From Casuarius casuarius (lineage: Eukaryota; Chordata; Aves; Casuariiformes; Casuariidae), in assembly GCA_003342895.1 (NCBI GenBank), contig PTFA01000082.1, forward strand, positions 2,614,197 to 2,678,196: a stretch of 64,000 bases of DNA, given 5' to 3'. The position numbers and the translations under genes were made by a program. Shown here one piece after another: positions 1 to 11,900 of the stretch (position 1 is its first letter; each line of letters starts with the position of its first letter). The notes under the pieces were generated by a model. That model was not told where the DNA came from and did no database searches. It worked only from the letters and a program-made list of their open reading frames with translations.

Positions 1-68
1 AAAACAAAGTCAGGCTGGGCAAGTGGCTGGAAGCCACCATCAGGATGGTGGAGCAGCAGGCAACTGCG
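1..68 (+). other. possible 3' end of an exon (donor at 69)
   Basis: The window opens with 68 bases that are open in all three plus-strand frames. They run directly into a perfect splice-donor consensus, GCG|GTGAGT, at 69-74. In one frame the last residues read MVEQQATA and the exon would end in phase 0. No acceptor can be seen because the segment reaches the window edge, and the protein is not recognised. A consensus donor is weak evidence alone and 68 bases open in every frame says little, so this may be chance. Confidence 0.12.
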
Positions 69-982
69 GTGAGTTTGGGGTGTACTCAAGGCCCATCCCA
101 GGATTGTCCGCTCTCTCCGCGGTCAGCCAGGCTCCTGGGACATCTCTTGCTCCAGGTCAGCATGACCGACATCCTCCCCATCAACGGAGGATCACAGGGA
201 AAAATACAGGCACCGAACACACCAGCAAAGAGACTCAAAGTCCACATTAAAACAGTAAAAGTGAAATTCATTGAAAGTTAGAAAAGGGAAACAAAGGGGG
301 ATTTTTATTCAGACTTTTAAAGTTTGGGTTCTGTTTCCAAAATGAACAGGGAGCTGGATCAACTCCTTTAGCTTAAATTTGTCCTTTCAGCTTTATCTGA
401 TAATGCCTACAAGAATTTCCATGGCTGTCCGTACTCCAACAGAACGTGCTGGAATGGAGTCAACCAAATGAACCACTTATGCTGATATTTTGCCTCCAGA
501 CGGCAAAAATAATTCTCTGGAAAGTGTATAACATTGGCCACCTTTCCATATGGAGGCAGAAATGATTTTTTGCTGCACTTTTTAACAACCAGATTGTAAG
601 CTGGTAGGTTGACACAACAGCAACAAAACAGCTATAGGATCTGGGGGATGTTGTTAGATTTAAATAACAAAACAAAGCGCACGCACACATAAAATGGGTT
701 GCTGTTATTAAAACACACAAGTCCTTCAACGTGGGGCCCAACCAGTGCCTCGCACAGACTCTCCCAATTTTCATCTGTGCAAATGGAAGCAAACATTGAA
801 TGAGATATTGCCTTACACCATTTGATATAGCTTAAATCTAGAAACAAAATTATTTTTACTTACACTGGACTGCAATTTCCAATGTGTTATGCTTTATACA
901 GGCATTTTCCCTAGTGATAGCTTAGTAGGAAACCTGAGAAGCATCTTACATTACTTTAATTTAGGTGCCAATATTGCTCAGG

Positions 983-997
983 TTTTTTTTTTTTTTT
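983..997 (+). repeat. T15 homopolymer
   Basis: Fifteen T in unique DNA. Confidence 0.85.
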
Positions 998-1173
998 GGT
1001 TGCCTTATTCTGCAGAATTTCCATCTGCACAGCATCCCATGGAAATGCATTCATTTTGCATTTGTAGATGAAACCATCTCTTTTCAACCATTTCATATTT
1101 GTCACCTTTTCATCAGAAGCCCCTATTCTTTGTTACTGGAACAAACAAACACTATGTTACTGGAAAAAGCAAA

Positions 1174-1190
1174 TACTACTACTACTACTA
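1174..1190 (+). repeat. CTA trinucleotide run
   Basis: Just over five consecutive TAC/CTA units. Confidence 0.85.
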
Positions 1191-2639
1191 TTTCTGATTT
1201 CCTTTGTTAGAGGGAAACCTTAGCAGAAAAGTCTAGAGGAAAATTTCATGTTGCTAAGGAACCAGATCCAAACCAGCTAGCAGGAACTTCAGCAGACTTC
1301 GGGCCCTTCACTCCTAACCCACGATATGAAAAAAGAGCCCTGCTGAGAGGCTGCCTCTTCCTGGCAAGCCAGTGTTTTTGTGCTTGATCAGAACTGCCGT
1401 GAGTGAGTAGCAACTGGAAAAAAGATGTGTTTTCTTCCTGAATGTCCTGTCTTTGCTCTCTGAGTCCATCTAAAATATAGCAAACGCATGAGAAGTTATG
1501 CAGCAAAGGCACAACAAAATTTTTGTTCTTTCCCATGTTTGAATTTAGAAAGAAAAAAAAAAAGTAATGACTATTTATTCTATGGAATCATCTGCCTTTC
1601 AAAATATTTTTTTTTTAATTAAGCCACAGAGACAGAGGGCCTGATCAAAAAAAATGTGCCTATGCTTACCATTAACCACAAAAGTCACCCTAATGTTTTC
1701 AGTTCAATGCACTTACTCCCCAACAAGAAGTTTGGTATATGTTCTAGTACTGTGCTGATTGACCCAAACTTGAGGACACAATAGAAGACTTTTGAGGATT
1801 CCCAAGCCTGTTAGCCAAGAACACCTCCAGTTCCTAGTGGAACCAAAAACTAGCAAGACACCTGTTTTTAGCGAGACTTGGTAATGCCAGGAAAAAAAAA
1901 AAAAGAAAAAGTAGAAAACATCCAAGGTCATTCTGTTATGCCCATCCAATTTGCACTATCTAGGCTGTAGCACAAGTGAAAGCTATCAGTAGTGGGCAAC
2001 TTTTCGTGTCCAAGAGCAATTTGCCCTTCTCAGTGCTTCTTTACAGATTATGAAGGAAAACTATTATAAAAAGCAAGCCAAGATTCAAACACCTATATTG
2101 TCTCTCGTCAGAGACACAGAGCACCACTCTACTGTTGCATATCCATCTGTACCGTATCTGCTGCTTCTCTAGAAGGAGGCTCTATTACAGAAGCAAGGAT
2201 TTGTCCACAGAGGAGTATGTTTCCCCTCCTCCTCTCTCCTGCTATTTTAACTCTCCTCCAGATGTATTTTTTCCCCCCGTTATGCAAGGCAAATAGAATT
2301 AAATGAGAAGATCAAACTGAGACAAGGAAGATACAGCCATTTGATATATATTACTTTATCACAATCCAAATTTTGGATTTGAATTGTTTTCATTACCAGA
2401 AAAACTGTGTTGCCTCTTTATCACTGTGTATACAGATGTGCCCAGTTCTTCACTTCTAAGTTCTTGTTTTGCTTTCAGTTCTCGTCCTCTTGGATTTCCT
2501 CTGCCCCTTTTCCTCTCACCCTAAATTTTCTGGGTCCTTCCTTTCAGTCATTCAGCTTGGGTTTTACTTTCCCTTGGAGTACAGACTCTCAGCATCTAGC
2601 GGTTCGGGATCAGAAGCTCTGCACTGGTTTCTTTATCCA

Positions 2640-2725
2640 CATCACGTATCCTGACGCTGAGACTCCAAGGGCGACAGCGCTGACGTCTCGCCCAGATGCA
2701 AGTGCAGCAGCCACCATCTTGGCCC
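2640..2725 (+). promoter_or_regulatory. CpG-bearing promoter-like patch with CRE-like and YY1-like sites
   Basis: This short patch has several CpGs packed together in a window that is otherwise poor in CpG. It contains TGACGTCT at 2681-2688, which matches seven of eight bases of the palindromic cAMP-response element. It also contains CCACCATCTTGG at 2711-2722, close to the reverse complement of the YY1 core found just downstream of many start sites. An ATG follows at 2696, and donors follow at 2838 (GAG|GTGAGG) and 2936. CRE sites are typical of housekeeping and testis promoters. That link is inference and no start site can be proved from sequence. Confidence 0.22.
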
Positions 2726-2935
2726 AAGTCAGCTGTGGGACTGCGCACCTCCAGAATTAAATCAGCTACCTCTAAAGCCTGCTCTGAACAACCCAATTAT
2801 CAAGCCAAGAGTTTTGACAGACCCCAGTCTTCTGGAGGTGAGGCCCAAGAGGGGAGTGGACATAGAGTCACATAAGTTTTCAACACAGAAGGTCTGGAAA
2901 CCTCGTAAAACTGGTATATCTTTTGGGAGAACAGT
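2661..2935 (+). other. candidate coding exon, unrecognised protein
   Basis: One plus-strand frame stays open from 2661, just after a TGA, to a consensus donor ACAGT|GTGAGT at 2935/2936. That is about 91 codons plus two dangling bases, so it ends in phase 2. The translation is rich in Pro, Lys and Arg and looks protein-like, for example LLEVRPKRGVDIESHKF and VWKPRKTGISFGRT. There is no ATG in this frame, so it would have to be an internal exon, with an acceptor somewhere in about 2695-2755. The polypyrimidine tracts there are poor. A competing reading starts at ATG 2696 in another frame and reaches a second donor at 2837/2838 after 47 codons plus one base. No domain is recognised. Joining to 19255-19415 keeps the frame open. 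Confidence 0.25.
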
Positions 2936-2944
2936 GTGAGTACC

Positions 2945-5900
2945 ACTCAGGTCACAAGTGTCTGAAAAGTGAACTTAGTCATTCTGTTATTTCCTCTACT
3001 TGTGAAGAGCTTGTTTTCTTCTCTTCCTGACCTCCCACAAGAACAAAACCACTATACACAGATTGTTGCAGCTTCTCAAAGGTGCCAATAGAAAATCTAA
3101 TTCCTTTTTTATTAATCCACTAAGCAGGATGGATTATTTAAAAGTACTCACNCAGTTTTAATTAAAGTACTTTTTAAGAGATTATTTTGTAGCAAAGATT
3201 GGTATCATCAGTTCTGAGACAGTACTAACAAGTTGTAGCCATTGTGTCCTTTCCTTCCAACAAACAAAAGTCATCCTCATTCAGATTAACATATTTGCAT
3301 TATGATCGTACTTAAGACTCCCATCAGAGTCAGCTGTGCTAAACATAATACAAACAAGTACTGCAACTGAGCCATTGCTCTAAGGAAATATATTTTAAGC
3401 AGATAACACAAAAAATATACTTACAAACTAGAGATTGCAAATTTTCCACAGAGATTCATGCAGATGTCTGTAGTACTGCTTTGTCCCTCCCAAGGGCATA
3501 TTCACGCTATTTAACTTAGGCACCTAAGTGAGGAGGCTAGTGTAACAAAAGCAGGTTTTGAATTGAAGTAATTAAAGTCACCTTTGGGAGCCTAAATAGG
3601 GAGCTGAGGTTCTGGATACCCACAGCTAGACATGAATACCCCCCATGTATTTACAAACCTTTTCACAGGCTTAAAATTAAGCTTCCTTAACCATACTTCT
3701 AAGAGCAGGAAGGAGATATCGCTATGTTCGAAATCTTGTTTACAGAAAAAGAGAAAACACAGCCTATAACACCAAGAGTTTATGTTAGTATAACGGAAGT
3801 CTTAAAAGTCTAAGCATTATTAGTCCAGAACTAATTGCTCCAGAAAAAGAAATAAGTAATAATAATAGAGTTAGAATACAGAAAAAGCCTCAATAATAGT
3901 AATAATACAGCTAAAATTGTTATACAAAAACTNGTTAGGTTTCTACCCCTTTTCCTGGTGTTTTGCTTATCCTTCCATTGCTCCTCTGAGTCCTACATTT
4001 GGTGGTTTCACCTTTGTGGTGGTGGGTGTTACAGCAAGTCATCAGCATCTGCAGTCCTTTGCCAGGAGGAATATGATGTTCATGTTGGTGGTTTCTTCTT
4101 CCTCACTCTAGGATCCACTTGGGGTCATTTGTATATGTTTGGTAACAGGCTTTTACATCTTTGCTCTTTCTTCATCCATCTGCAGCCCCACATCACATCC
4201 GAATTTACTATATATGGTTCCTTTTATGTATGTTAGGTACTATTACTTTGTTATCTTTGTTACCCCTAAAACCAGTTTTGTTCTGTTCTGGGTTTGCATT
4301 TCTTTTACAGATCATTGCTGAGTTGTTTACAGCCATGGGGTCTCTAGCACCAAAAACCATCTCTTATCATCCTATGCTTGTACTGCTCTACACCACATCC
4401 CATGTCTCCAATTCTCAAGACCTCTTCTCTACACTACATCATTATGTTAGAGTCATAAATACTTCATTCTATACAGAATAGCTGCTTGTTACTGCTATCT
4501 ATATAAAACTATGGTTGTATCGTACAAAGATTATGAAAGTAAAATAAATTAGCCATAGACACCTGGTCAATTAGAGAAATTGCTATCACAGCTAAACTAA
4601 GTAAAACAAAGCTGCTGGCAGGTCAAGAAAAGTTCAGACAGAGCAAGCCTGACAAACCTCAGTTTTGAGGCCTTGCAAATTCAGTACAAAGCTTATGGCC
4701 TGTTACTAGCAATATCAATACTGAGCATTACACAGCTACAAGGTTACAATACACTAAAATTTAGAGCTGTCTCATCCCTAGACCTCTTACGACTTTAACA
4801 GGTAGTTTCTTCAATGCAAACATAAAAGGAAATGAATTTCATAGGTTATTCCAGGACTTAAGCATTTAGCAATTTTGCAGTCATGCTACAGAAGGTGGCC
4901 GTTCAAAGAAGGAAGATGAAGGCAGCTTGTAACAATGGTTCTGCAGTTTTCCCCCATAATTTTCCTCCAAACTCACAAGTAAGAGACTCCTTAATATATA
5001 TAATACCAATTCCAGCACTCCTCCAACTCACAACTCTTTAGTGATTCAACTCCGCACACTGCCGTGAAAGGCTCTGTACACAAGAGTTTGAGTATTACGC
5101 AGCTTGTACACTTGAAACATTAACAATTCCACTGTTCAAACTTTACCAGGATGCCTCAGGCATCTCTCTGCTCTCACCAGCTGTGAGAAAGGCAACAGAG
5201 GGTTAGTAATGGCTACATTTCCACCCTAAAAATATATGCTTGCTAAATTAACATTTTAATTTAAATCAAAAAGCAATATCTGACCTGAGCTGATCCAGCC
5301 ACCACAACAGAGAAAGAGAAGGATAAATATCTGGCAAGAGCTGCCTAGAAATAAATGCCAAAACCAGGTCGGCAGGATCCACAAGAAGTGAATTCACAGG
5401 CTCCTAATACAGTCAAAAATTAACTGCTTCTGNCGGGACCCATGAACTGAATGCATGGGTTTCTGGAAAGCCTGGTGGAACAGAATACTGATAATTTAAC
5501 TGGTGTTATACAAATGAAAAGATTAATATCACCACTGCCTTCCTATCTGGGAGGCTTCAAATATTAATGTCTTTTTCAGAAGCAATTTGATCAATACGAT
5601 TTGTGTTAATGAAAGAAGAAATGAGTTAATCAAAACATTCACTTTAGGGAAAAAAAAAGTTTTCTAAGTGTTCAGATACTGAAGCCCAGCAAATACTCCC
5701 TCCTTTTTACAAAAAGACAAGCCCTATAGCAAAGCAAACTCTGCTAAACACACGGAAGAGAGACTATGGATTCTGAGATATGCTGCAGCTTGGATAAGTC
5801 TTACAGTGGATTTCTTATCTGTGGAAGCCATATGACAAATCATCCTACAACAAAACCTCATTGTGCCTTATTCATTTTCCTCTGACCCAAATCATACATT

Positions 5901-8480
5901 GCTCTTTGACTGATATGCTAATGATATAGGGGGAGGGGGGCTGTTGCTGCAACTGCAGCATCACATTAACTAAGATATAAGCACGGACTCTGAAAACAGA
6001 TCTTTTTGCATCCATTCAAAATTCTTACCCAGGTCCCTAGAGGGCACACACACAAAAGCACTGAATTTGTCCACTGTGCCTCCAGTTCCCTTGAGACTTT
6101 GCATTGGTAATACAAATGGCTAATTCACTACAGCCAAATGTTGCACATTTCATGATTAAACACAACGCTCCTTAGACTGGGCTTCATTTGTTTTCTCTGC
6201 AATGAAATATGTGCAGGTTTATATTTTTTCATTACTACATAAATACAAGCAGTTTATAAAATGCTGGAGAAATTATCAAAGCTGAATCTTTCATTCCTGC
6301 ATGGAAATGGGTTATGGTCGATGTTTTTTTCCTACTGTCTGCTGCCATATAGTTATTTAATGGAATTATTTAACCGTGTTTAGATAATTTTAATAATTGT
6401 CAGTGCTCCTTCCCTTAGGAATTCAGTTAAATCTAACCCCAGGTCTGTAGACATTAATAGGAAGAGTGAAAACTTGCTGTTTCAACTAGCTATTGTTATT
6501 AGGATTTATACAGTGTTAATTATTAGTAGTCCCTTACACAGTTTTCAGCAATGTAATCTCGACATTAGCATAGCTAAAAAGAAGCACCATTTAGTATACT
6601 ATACTCACAACCATAAATGCTCACTTGATGCCTGATAAAGAGCTTTAAGACATTTAACGCTGGGGCCAGCTCTATTGTTATTTTTTAGAAGAGTTGTCCA
6701 TACAGTAAAGACTTTGCATATGACATAATCTGTAAGTAGTCTGATTCCTTAAATGTCTTGCCCAAGACTGTACAACACAATCGGCTTTCTTCATCACCTC
6801 AATTCACAANGTTACAATTGGAGCTTCTCAGTCAGGCCAGAGGCATCATCTATGTTCAAATTTTTAAATTAAGAGTTCCCCTGTTGAATGGAGTTCTGCT
6901 GCACTGATGGAGAAGCAAAATCATCAGTTCCCTTAGCTGAGACCTCATCAGTTTACAAGCACACACATACACACCAGTCCTCCCTCCTCACTGTCCAGAA
7001 CAACGTCTACCCACCTTCTCAGCCACCATCCACACTTGTCAGTCCTTGCACACGCACAGCTCTCACTTCAGCAGTCTTTGCGTAACAGCCAGCAAAGACA
7101 AGGGAGGTGCTAAATTTATCCTCCACCAATATAAGTAGCAGTTCTTACTGTCCATACTGTAAGCAAAACTGGAAGAGATTACTGAAATTGCTAATCCACA
7201 TGCACCAGAGTTTACAAAAAAAAAGAGGTGCTTCTGATTTAAACCTCCTCTGCCACACATAGCTTCTATTCCATGTCTGACGGTGCCAAATAGCTCAGAC
7301 TACCGAGCTGCAGCATCTCAGACTACCATGAAGCAAGAGTCTAAACTGTGAAGCGGATGGGAAAGATACAGGAAACATACCAACAGGTTAGAATTATTCT
7401 TCCTACTTTTCTAAACCAGCCTAACATTTGAATGACTGTGGTTGGTGGGGTCTTAGTATCTTCCACCTTCGCAGGCAGAAGAACACAACTTCTAGCTGCC
7501 AGCTGAATCACCACAATGTCTTCCTCCTCGATTTTCACAGCTACTTCTCCAAAAACATACAGGAGCAAGGAGATGCCTGGTCACTCACTGCCTGATCATC
7601 CTGAAAGCCAGGGCTTTGTGCTTCATTTCCCCTTTCTCCAGCTTCAGCACACCATCCACTCTCTTCCCCTTTCCAACTTCAGATGTCCCGAAGGCAGAGA
7701 CTTCAAAATAAATCCCTTCGTCNGGATTGCCCAGTTTATCTTATAACGGGTTTTTTCACCATCCCCATCTTGGTTCCCAGCTCCATTCTGAGTCTCCATG
7801 CATACTGAGAAAAATGTAATTTCTCTGTAAACCCTCCATTTCCTTTCGCCTATTTCCTGAGCCATCTCCGTGGGACACTAGAGTAACTCATCTGGCTCTC
7901 CACCTAGTCTCTCTATCCATCCCCACTCCAACACACACCTGCATATCTCTCNCTCTGTTTCCATCTGCACAGGCTCCCTGTACCAAAAATCATCAGTCCT
8001 AAGAGATGCCTTAACATCACCTTTGCAAGCCCTTTGCCTGACTTCACCTACTATTAGAAATGAAACTCCAGAGTCACCGCAGCCCTGATCCCTATGATGC
8101 GAGAAATCCACACTGATAGGAGCTCAAGGTCTGATACCAAACTCAGTGAAGATATTGGAGAGATTCCTATAAAATCACAGCAAGTTGCATATGAAGGTCT
8201 CAGTCACATCATGGCCAACATGTCTCTATGGGCCAGCAAACCTCCCCGGGGGCTGTGTCACCAATTTCTGGTCAGCTACGCTAACTGCCATTTCAGTAAA
8301 TGCACTGTACAAATACACAGCCTATCTGATAGGAAATTACTATTTATCAAAAACTACAACAGACATTTTTAGCCTACTTAAGAGTAACACAATCTAACTT
8401 TATCTTTTTTTTGTTTGTTATATCAATATCTACAAAATTTTACACTTTATTAAAATTGTCCATTTTTTTGTATGTTACTC
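2945..8480. other. non-coding stretch, unique DNA
   Basis: No supported gene is seen. At 3508-3530 there is an ACTTAGG-CA-CCTAAGT near-palindrome, a motif often seen in old, decayed sauropsid interspersed repeats, but no element boundaries could be drawn. The part at about 3950-4480 is rich in T and C. The part at about 6950-7050 is rich in CA and CT. A G-rich run sits at 5928-5941. Short ORFs here have low-complexity, chance-like translations. Confidence 0.45.
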
Positions 8481-8502
8481 TTGTGGGGACTAATAAGAAG
8501 AA

Positions 8503-8738
8503 ATAACCATGGCAACAAAGTAATAAATGGTACCTTTTGAATATCTTTAAATAATTTTTGAATAACTTCTTGACAGTTACTATAGCCAAAATATGTGTGC
8601 ACTTCTCACAAAATATATGTTTTATTATTGTCACTGTAAGCAACAGAGATAAATTATAGGTAATTTCCACTTTTTAAGTCCCGTTTCTATGGTAATATGA
8701 GCAACTGCCATTACTTCAGAGCTTGTTACCATGGTTAT
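8503..8738. promoter_or_regulatory. cluster of three RFX/X-box-like palindromes
   Basis: Three copies of a GTTNCCATGGNAAC-type site fall within 236 bases: ATAACCATGGCAAC at 8503-8516 (X-box on the minus strand), GTTTCTATGGTAAT at 8683-8696, and GTTACCATGGTTAT at 8725-8738. RFX-family factors bind this inverted repeat of GTTNCC half-sites and drive cilia and MHC class II genes. The outer copies are near-perfect; the middle one has a weaker left half. The cluster lies just beyond the donor of a minus-strand exon-like segment at 8913-8982. Binding in vivo and any target gene are inference. Confidence 0.35.
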
Positions 8739-8912
8739 TTCAGGTAATTCCAGGTTTTTAATACCCTTAATCCTGAAGTGATACTTTTTCTCCTATTTTG
8801 CTGTTGAGCAAAATCACAGCTCAACTTCAGGGAGAACACAGCTCTTCCGGTTAAAATAAATACAGTGTATACTACACATGTGAAAGGAAAGGAGACAAAG
8901 TGAATTACTTAC

Positions 8913-8982
8913 CATGCAACCCCCAACTGACTCCCTTCCTCTAAAAAGGAAATTTTTATCTTTCTCTCCCACATACATCTTT
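8913..8982 (-). other. candidate minus-strand exon (70 bp), coding or non-coding
   Basis: On the minus strand this 70-base segment is bounded by a strong acceptor, a pyrimidine-rich tract ending TTTTTCTGCAG, and a full-consensus donor CATG|GTAAGT. Two of three frames are open. One holds an ATG at 8978-8976 with A at -3 and reads MYVGEKDKNFLFRGRESVG, ending in phase 0, so it could be a first coding exon. No following coding exon was found at lower coordinates. If it is joined to the segment at 14987-15051, the frame open there hits a TGA at the junction. A non-coding transcript or a 5' UTR-plus-start exon therefore fits better than an internal coding exon. Confidence 0.27.
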
Positions 8983-8999
8983 CTGCAGAAAAAGGAAGG

Positions 9000-11900
9000 C
9001 GTTTCCTTCCTGGTGGAAAGCCTCTAACTATGCTCAGCTGAGCAGGGCGCTCACCCCAGCNGCCAAGCTCCACGGTGAACCTACAGTGGGGTAGCATCCT
9101 GCTCCACAAAATCCCAGCTCTGAGAGCAGGCTGATGAGACATGAGCTGCCTCCTTTCCCTGGTGATGAGGGCTGCGGGGAGCCCAGCCCACTCACAGGCG
9201 AGTTGTCCCACACACGTGTCCAAGTCCGAGCCCCAGAGAGTGGCTGGGCTTACCGGGGTGACCTGCTGTATTCTAGGAGATCAGACTAGGGCACTGGTCC
9301 AGTCTGAGTCACTGGGAGATGCCATATGATGCTGCTGAATTGGCTCCAGTGTTGTCATGATTTTGGCCTTTTCATTACCTTCTTGTGAGAACATAAATGA
9401 TGTCGAGTCTCTGAGAACATCAGCTGGTTTTGCTAAAAGCAGGATTTTAACCCACGTAGCTGTAGAGAAAAGATAGTAAATGTGAAGTAAATGGACCAAA
9501 TGACTTAGAAGCAGAAAAGCAAATATCAAGAACCCCAGATATTTCACTGTTTTCAGCTAATCATATATTTTAATGTACCTTAAAAAGTCCTTATTTTAGA
9601 TTGGCAGTTTTATGTCTGTTATATATGGCTATGATTTTTTTCAGATATTAATTGATGAGACTCATTGTGGTAAGTTACACAGTTCAGATGTCTGTTCCCC
9701 CAAAAGATGCTGTCAGTCTTTTTGCGAGATTTACTCACCAATATTTAACAGTCAGCTTGAATTATACCAGCATGGATTGTATCCAAATAATTAACACACG
9801 TCCTCAAATGTAAACATTACTAACATCAGGACTGTGTAGTCCCTTAGAACAAGTGAAAGGACTATGTGACCTCAGAAATCTATTTTCCTGCCAGTGTGTG
9901 TGATTAGTGCAACCTAATATTGATGTTTCACCTGAACTGCACAGATCAGCTTTGGCTATGTCTGCTTTATCAAATACCTTGGCATAATAGGACAGATCCA
10001 TAAATCAAAGCAGCTGGTGCTGAGGCTCCTCATAAAAAGCAGTTTGGGGGGTTTACCTCAGACTAAATTAGTCCGGTCCCCTGGCCTGAACATCCCCACC
10101 ATGAATGTGACTTAGTGTTCAGTATGTATCTGATTTGTATTTCCCCATCAGGGTTATAGTGCATTTGGCACACATATGGGGTGCATGGTGAACAGGGACC
10201 ATCAGGGCATGCACATCACCACTCCAAACCAAAACAGTAATGTGGACATAGCCTTTCTCTCTCCTTGAATACAAATATCATTTTGAAAGAAGGCAGTGGA
10301 GAGTTGGTTAAAGTTACATAAATATTAGTGACTTTAGATGAGCTGTTGTTAGAGATAGGAAACAGTAAGTCTGGAAACTACCTGTTTTCTTTGTCTGTTG
10401 TTTCAAGGGCAATAATGAATATGTAATGGCTGAAACTCTTCTACTTCCACCTGAGAGTTCCCAAAGAGCATTTCTTATCCTGAGAGGAGCAACAGGTCCA
10501 GCTGAGCAAGTTATACCCACGTTACCCTCACAAACCCGAGCATGGTGTGCAGACACATCTCAAACTCCTCTGAGCCCCAAAGTGATATCACTGTCTGCAA
10601 ACCTCTTTTATTTTCTAGTAATACTGCAAGTGCTCTGTTGTGTGGATTGACTGGCCCAGGTCTGCTACTTTGGAGCTCCACATCAGCATGCCCAAGTCCC
10701 TCATTCTGGGAACCGTGGTCTTTCCAAAAGGTTTTAGATTTTCTTCCTTCCTTCCTTATTCCTGGACATTACACATACAACATTACCCGTCTTCTAAGCT
10801 GATGCATGGATGTCATCTAAGGTGTTGACATCTACAGAGAGCAATCCTGCAAATGGCATAGCAAGCTGTTTCATAAAATTCTCCATCCTGCCAGGCCAGC
10901 TGGTGGAAAGGCACTAGTCTAACCAATTAAATTACTCGGGCATTTTCTAGTACCAATCCTTATTTGTGGGCTTTTAGCATAAAATTTAAAGATGCTTTCT
11001 GGAGCTCCCTATACTGCCTTTTCTTTTTGAGACAGTCCTGATTCCTAAAANCCCGATATGTTGAAGAGCTTGTTTTTGCTCACCTAAAATGGGCTGCCTC
11101 TCCTTTGCTAAGATTTATCCATCACTATTTAAAGGACCAGCTTCAACTGTAGCCAACATCCTTTTATAGTAGTGACACATTTCTCATTTGGCTATTCTAT
11201 TTCATTTTCCTTTTCTAAAGGCAGCCTTGGACTATATTATGTCAAACTCCTGGCATTTTGCTAGGACTTGGTCAGGGTGGGCCCAAGTATGAGGCTTTGA
11301 AAATAGCCCAGGACACCTCTCCCCCTCCAGGGCACACTAGCTGCACTTTTTCCAGGATTACTTCTCCTAAGGATTGTAATATTTTTAATCATTTGCCTCC
11401 TTTGTTCCTGACAGCACTATGTATTCTATGTATTTCCTAGTCCACCCACCAAAATAGTCTCTGACCTAGACAGATTGCACATGATAAACTGGGGGAAAAA
11501 AAACCACGGATATATTTTTTATATATGATCCACATCTCTAATCCTGAATTTGTAAGAGAATAAAATGCTTCTGCTTCCCCTCTTTCCTCTTCCTGCATTT
11601 TAGCCATTGCCAAATTCAGCTTCCAGAGAGAGAGATAAATTCAAGAGACTAAGCCATTCCCTGCCTCAAAAAGCTAACTACAGCATCAGTTCATTAACAT
11701 TACAGCGATTACCTATTTGCGGTTGGAAGCACTCTCCCTCTAATCAAAAATATCTATCTGCATATCTTTCTCCAGTTTGGAAGGATTTCCCCAACTTTAC
11801 AGCAGAGAATTCAAGGAACCAGCCCAATGACAAATACAGACTTGGCTCATTGCCTAAACTGGAGCTACTTTTTTCCCTGCCAGAGAAACACAGTTTGGAG

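Larger units (their letters stand above)
69..2640. other. non-coding stretch, unique DNA
   Basis: I see no supported gene here. The stretch is AT-rich with short simple runs: 15 T at 983-997, a CTA trinucleotide run at 1174-1190, and 13 A at 1892-1904. An acceptor-like CCTTTCAG ends at 390, followed by short open frames that stop within about 30 codons. Nothing resembles a known repeat family. Confidence 0.5.

Noticed and set aside
2407..2760. 117-codon plus-strand ORF
   Set aside because: It starts at GTG, crosses the promoter-like patch, and its translation is unlike any protein; an overlapping different frame is the better candidate.
3508..3530. near-palindrome ACTTAGG-CA-CCTAAGT as a DNA-transposon end
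   Set aside because: No partner terminal inverted repeat or target duplication could be found.
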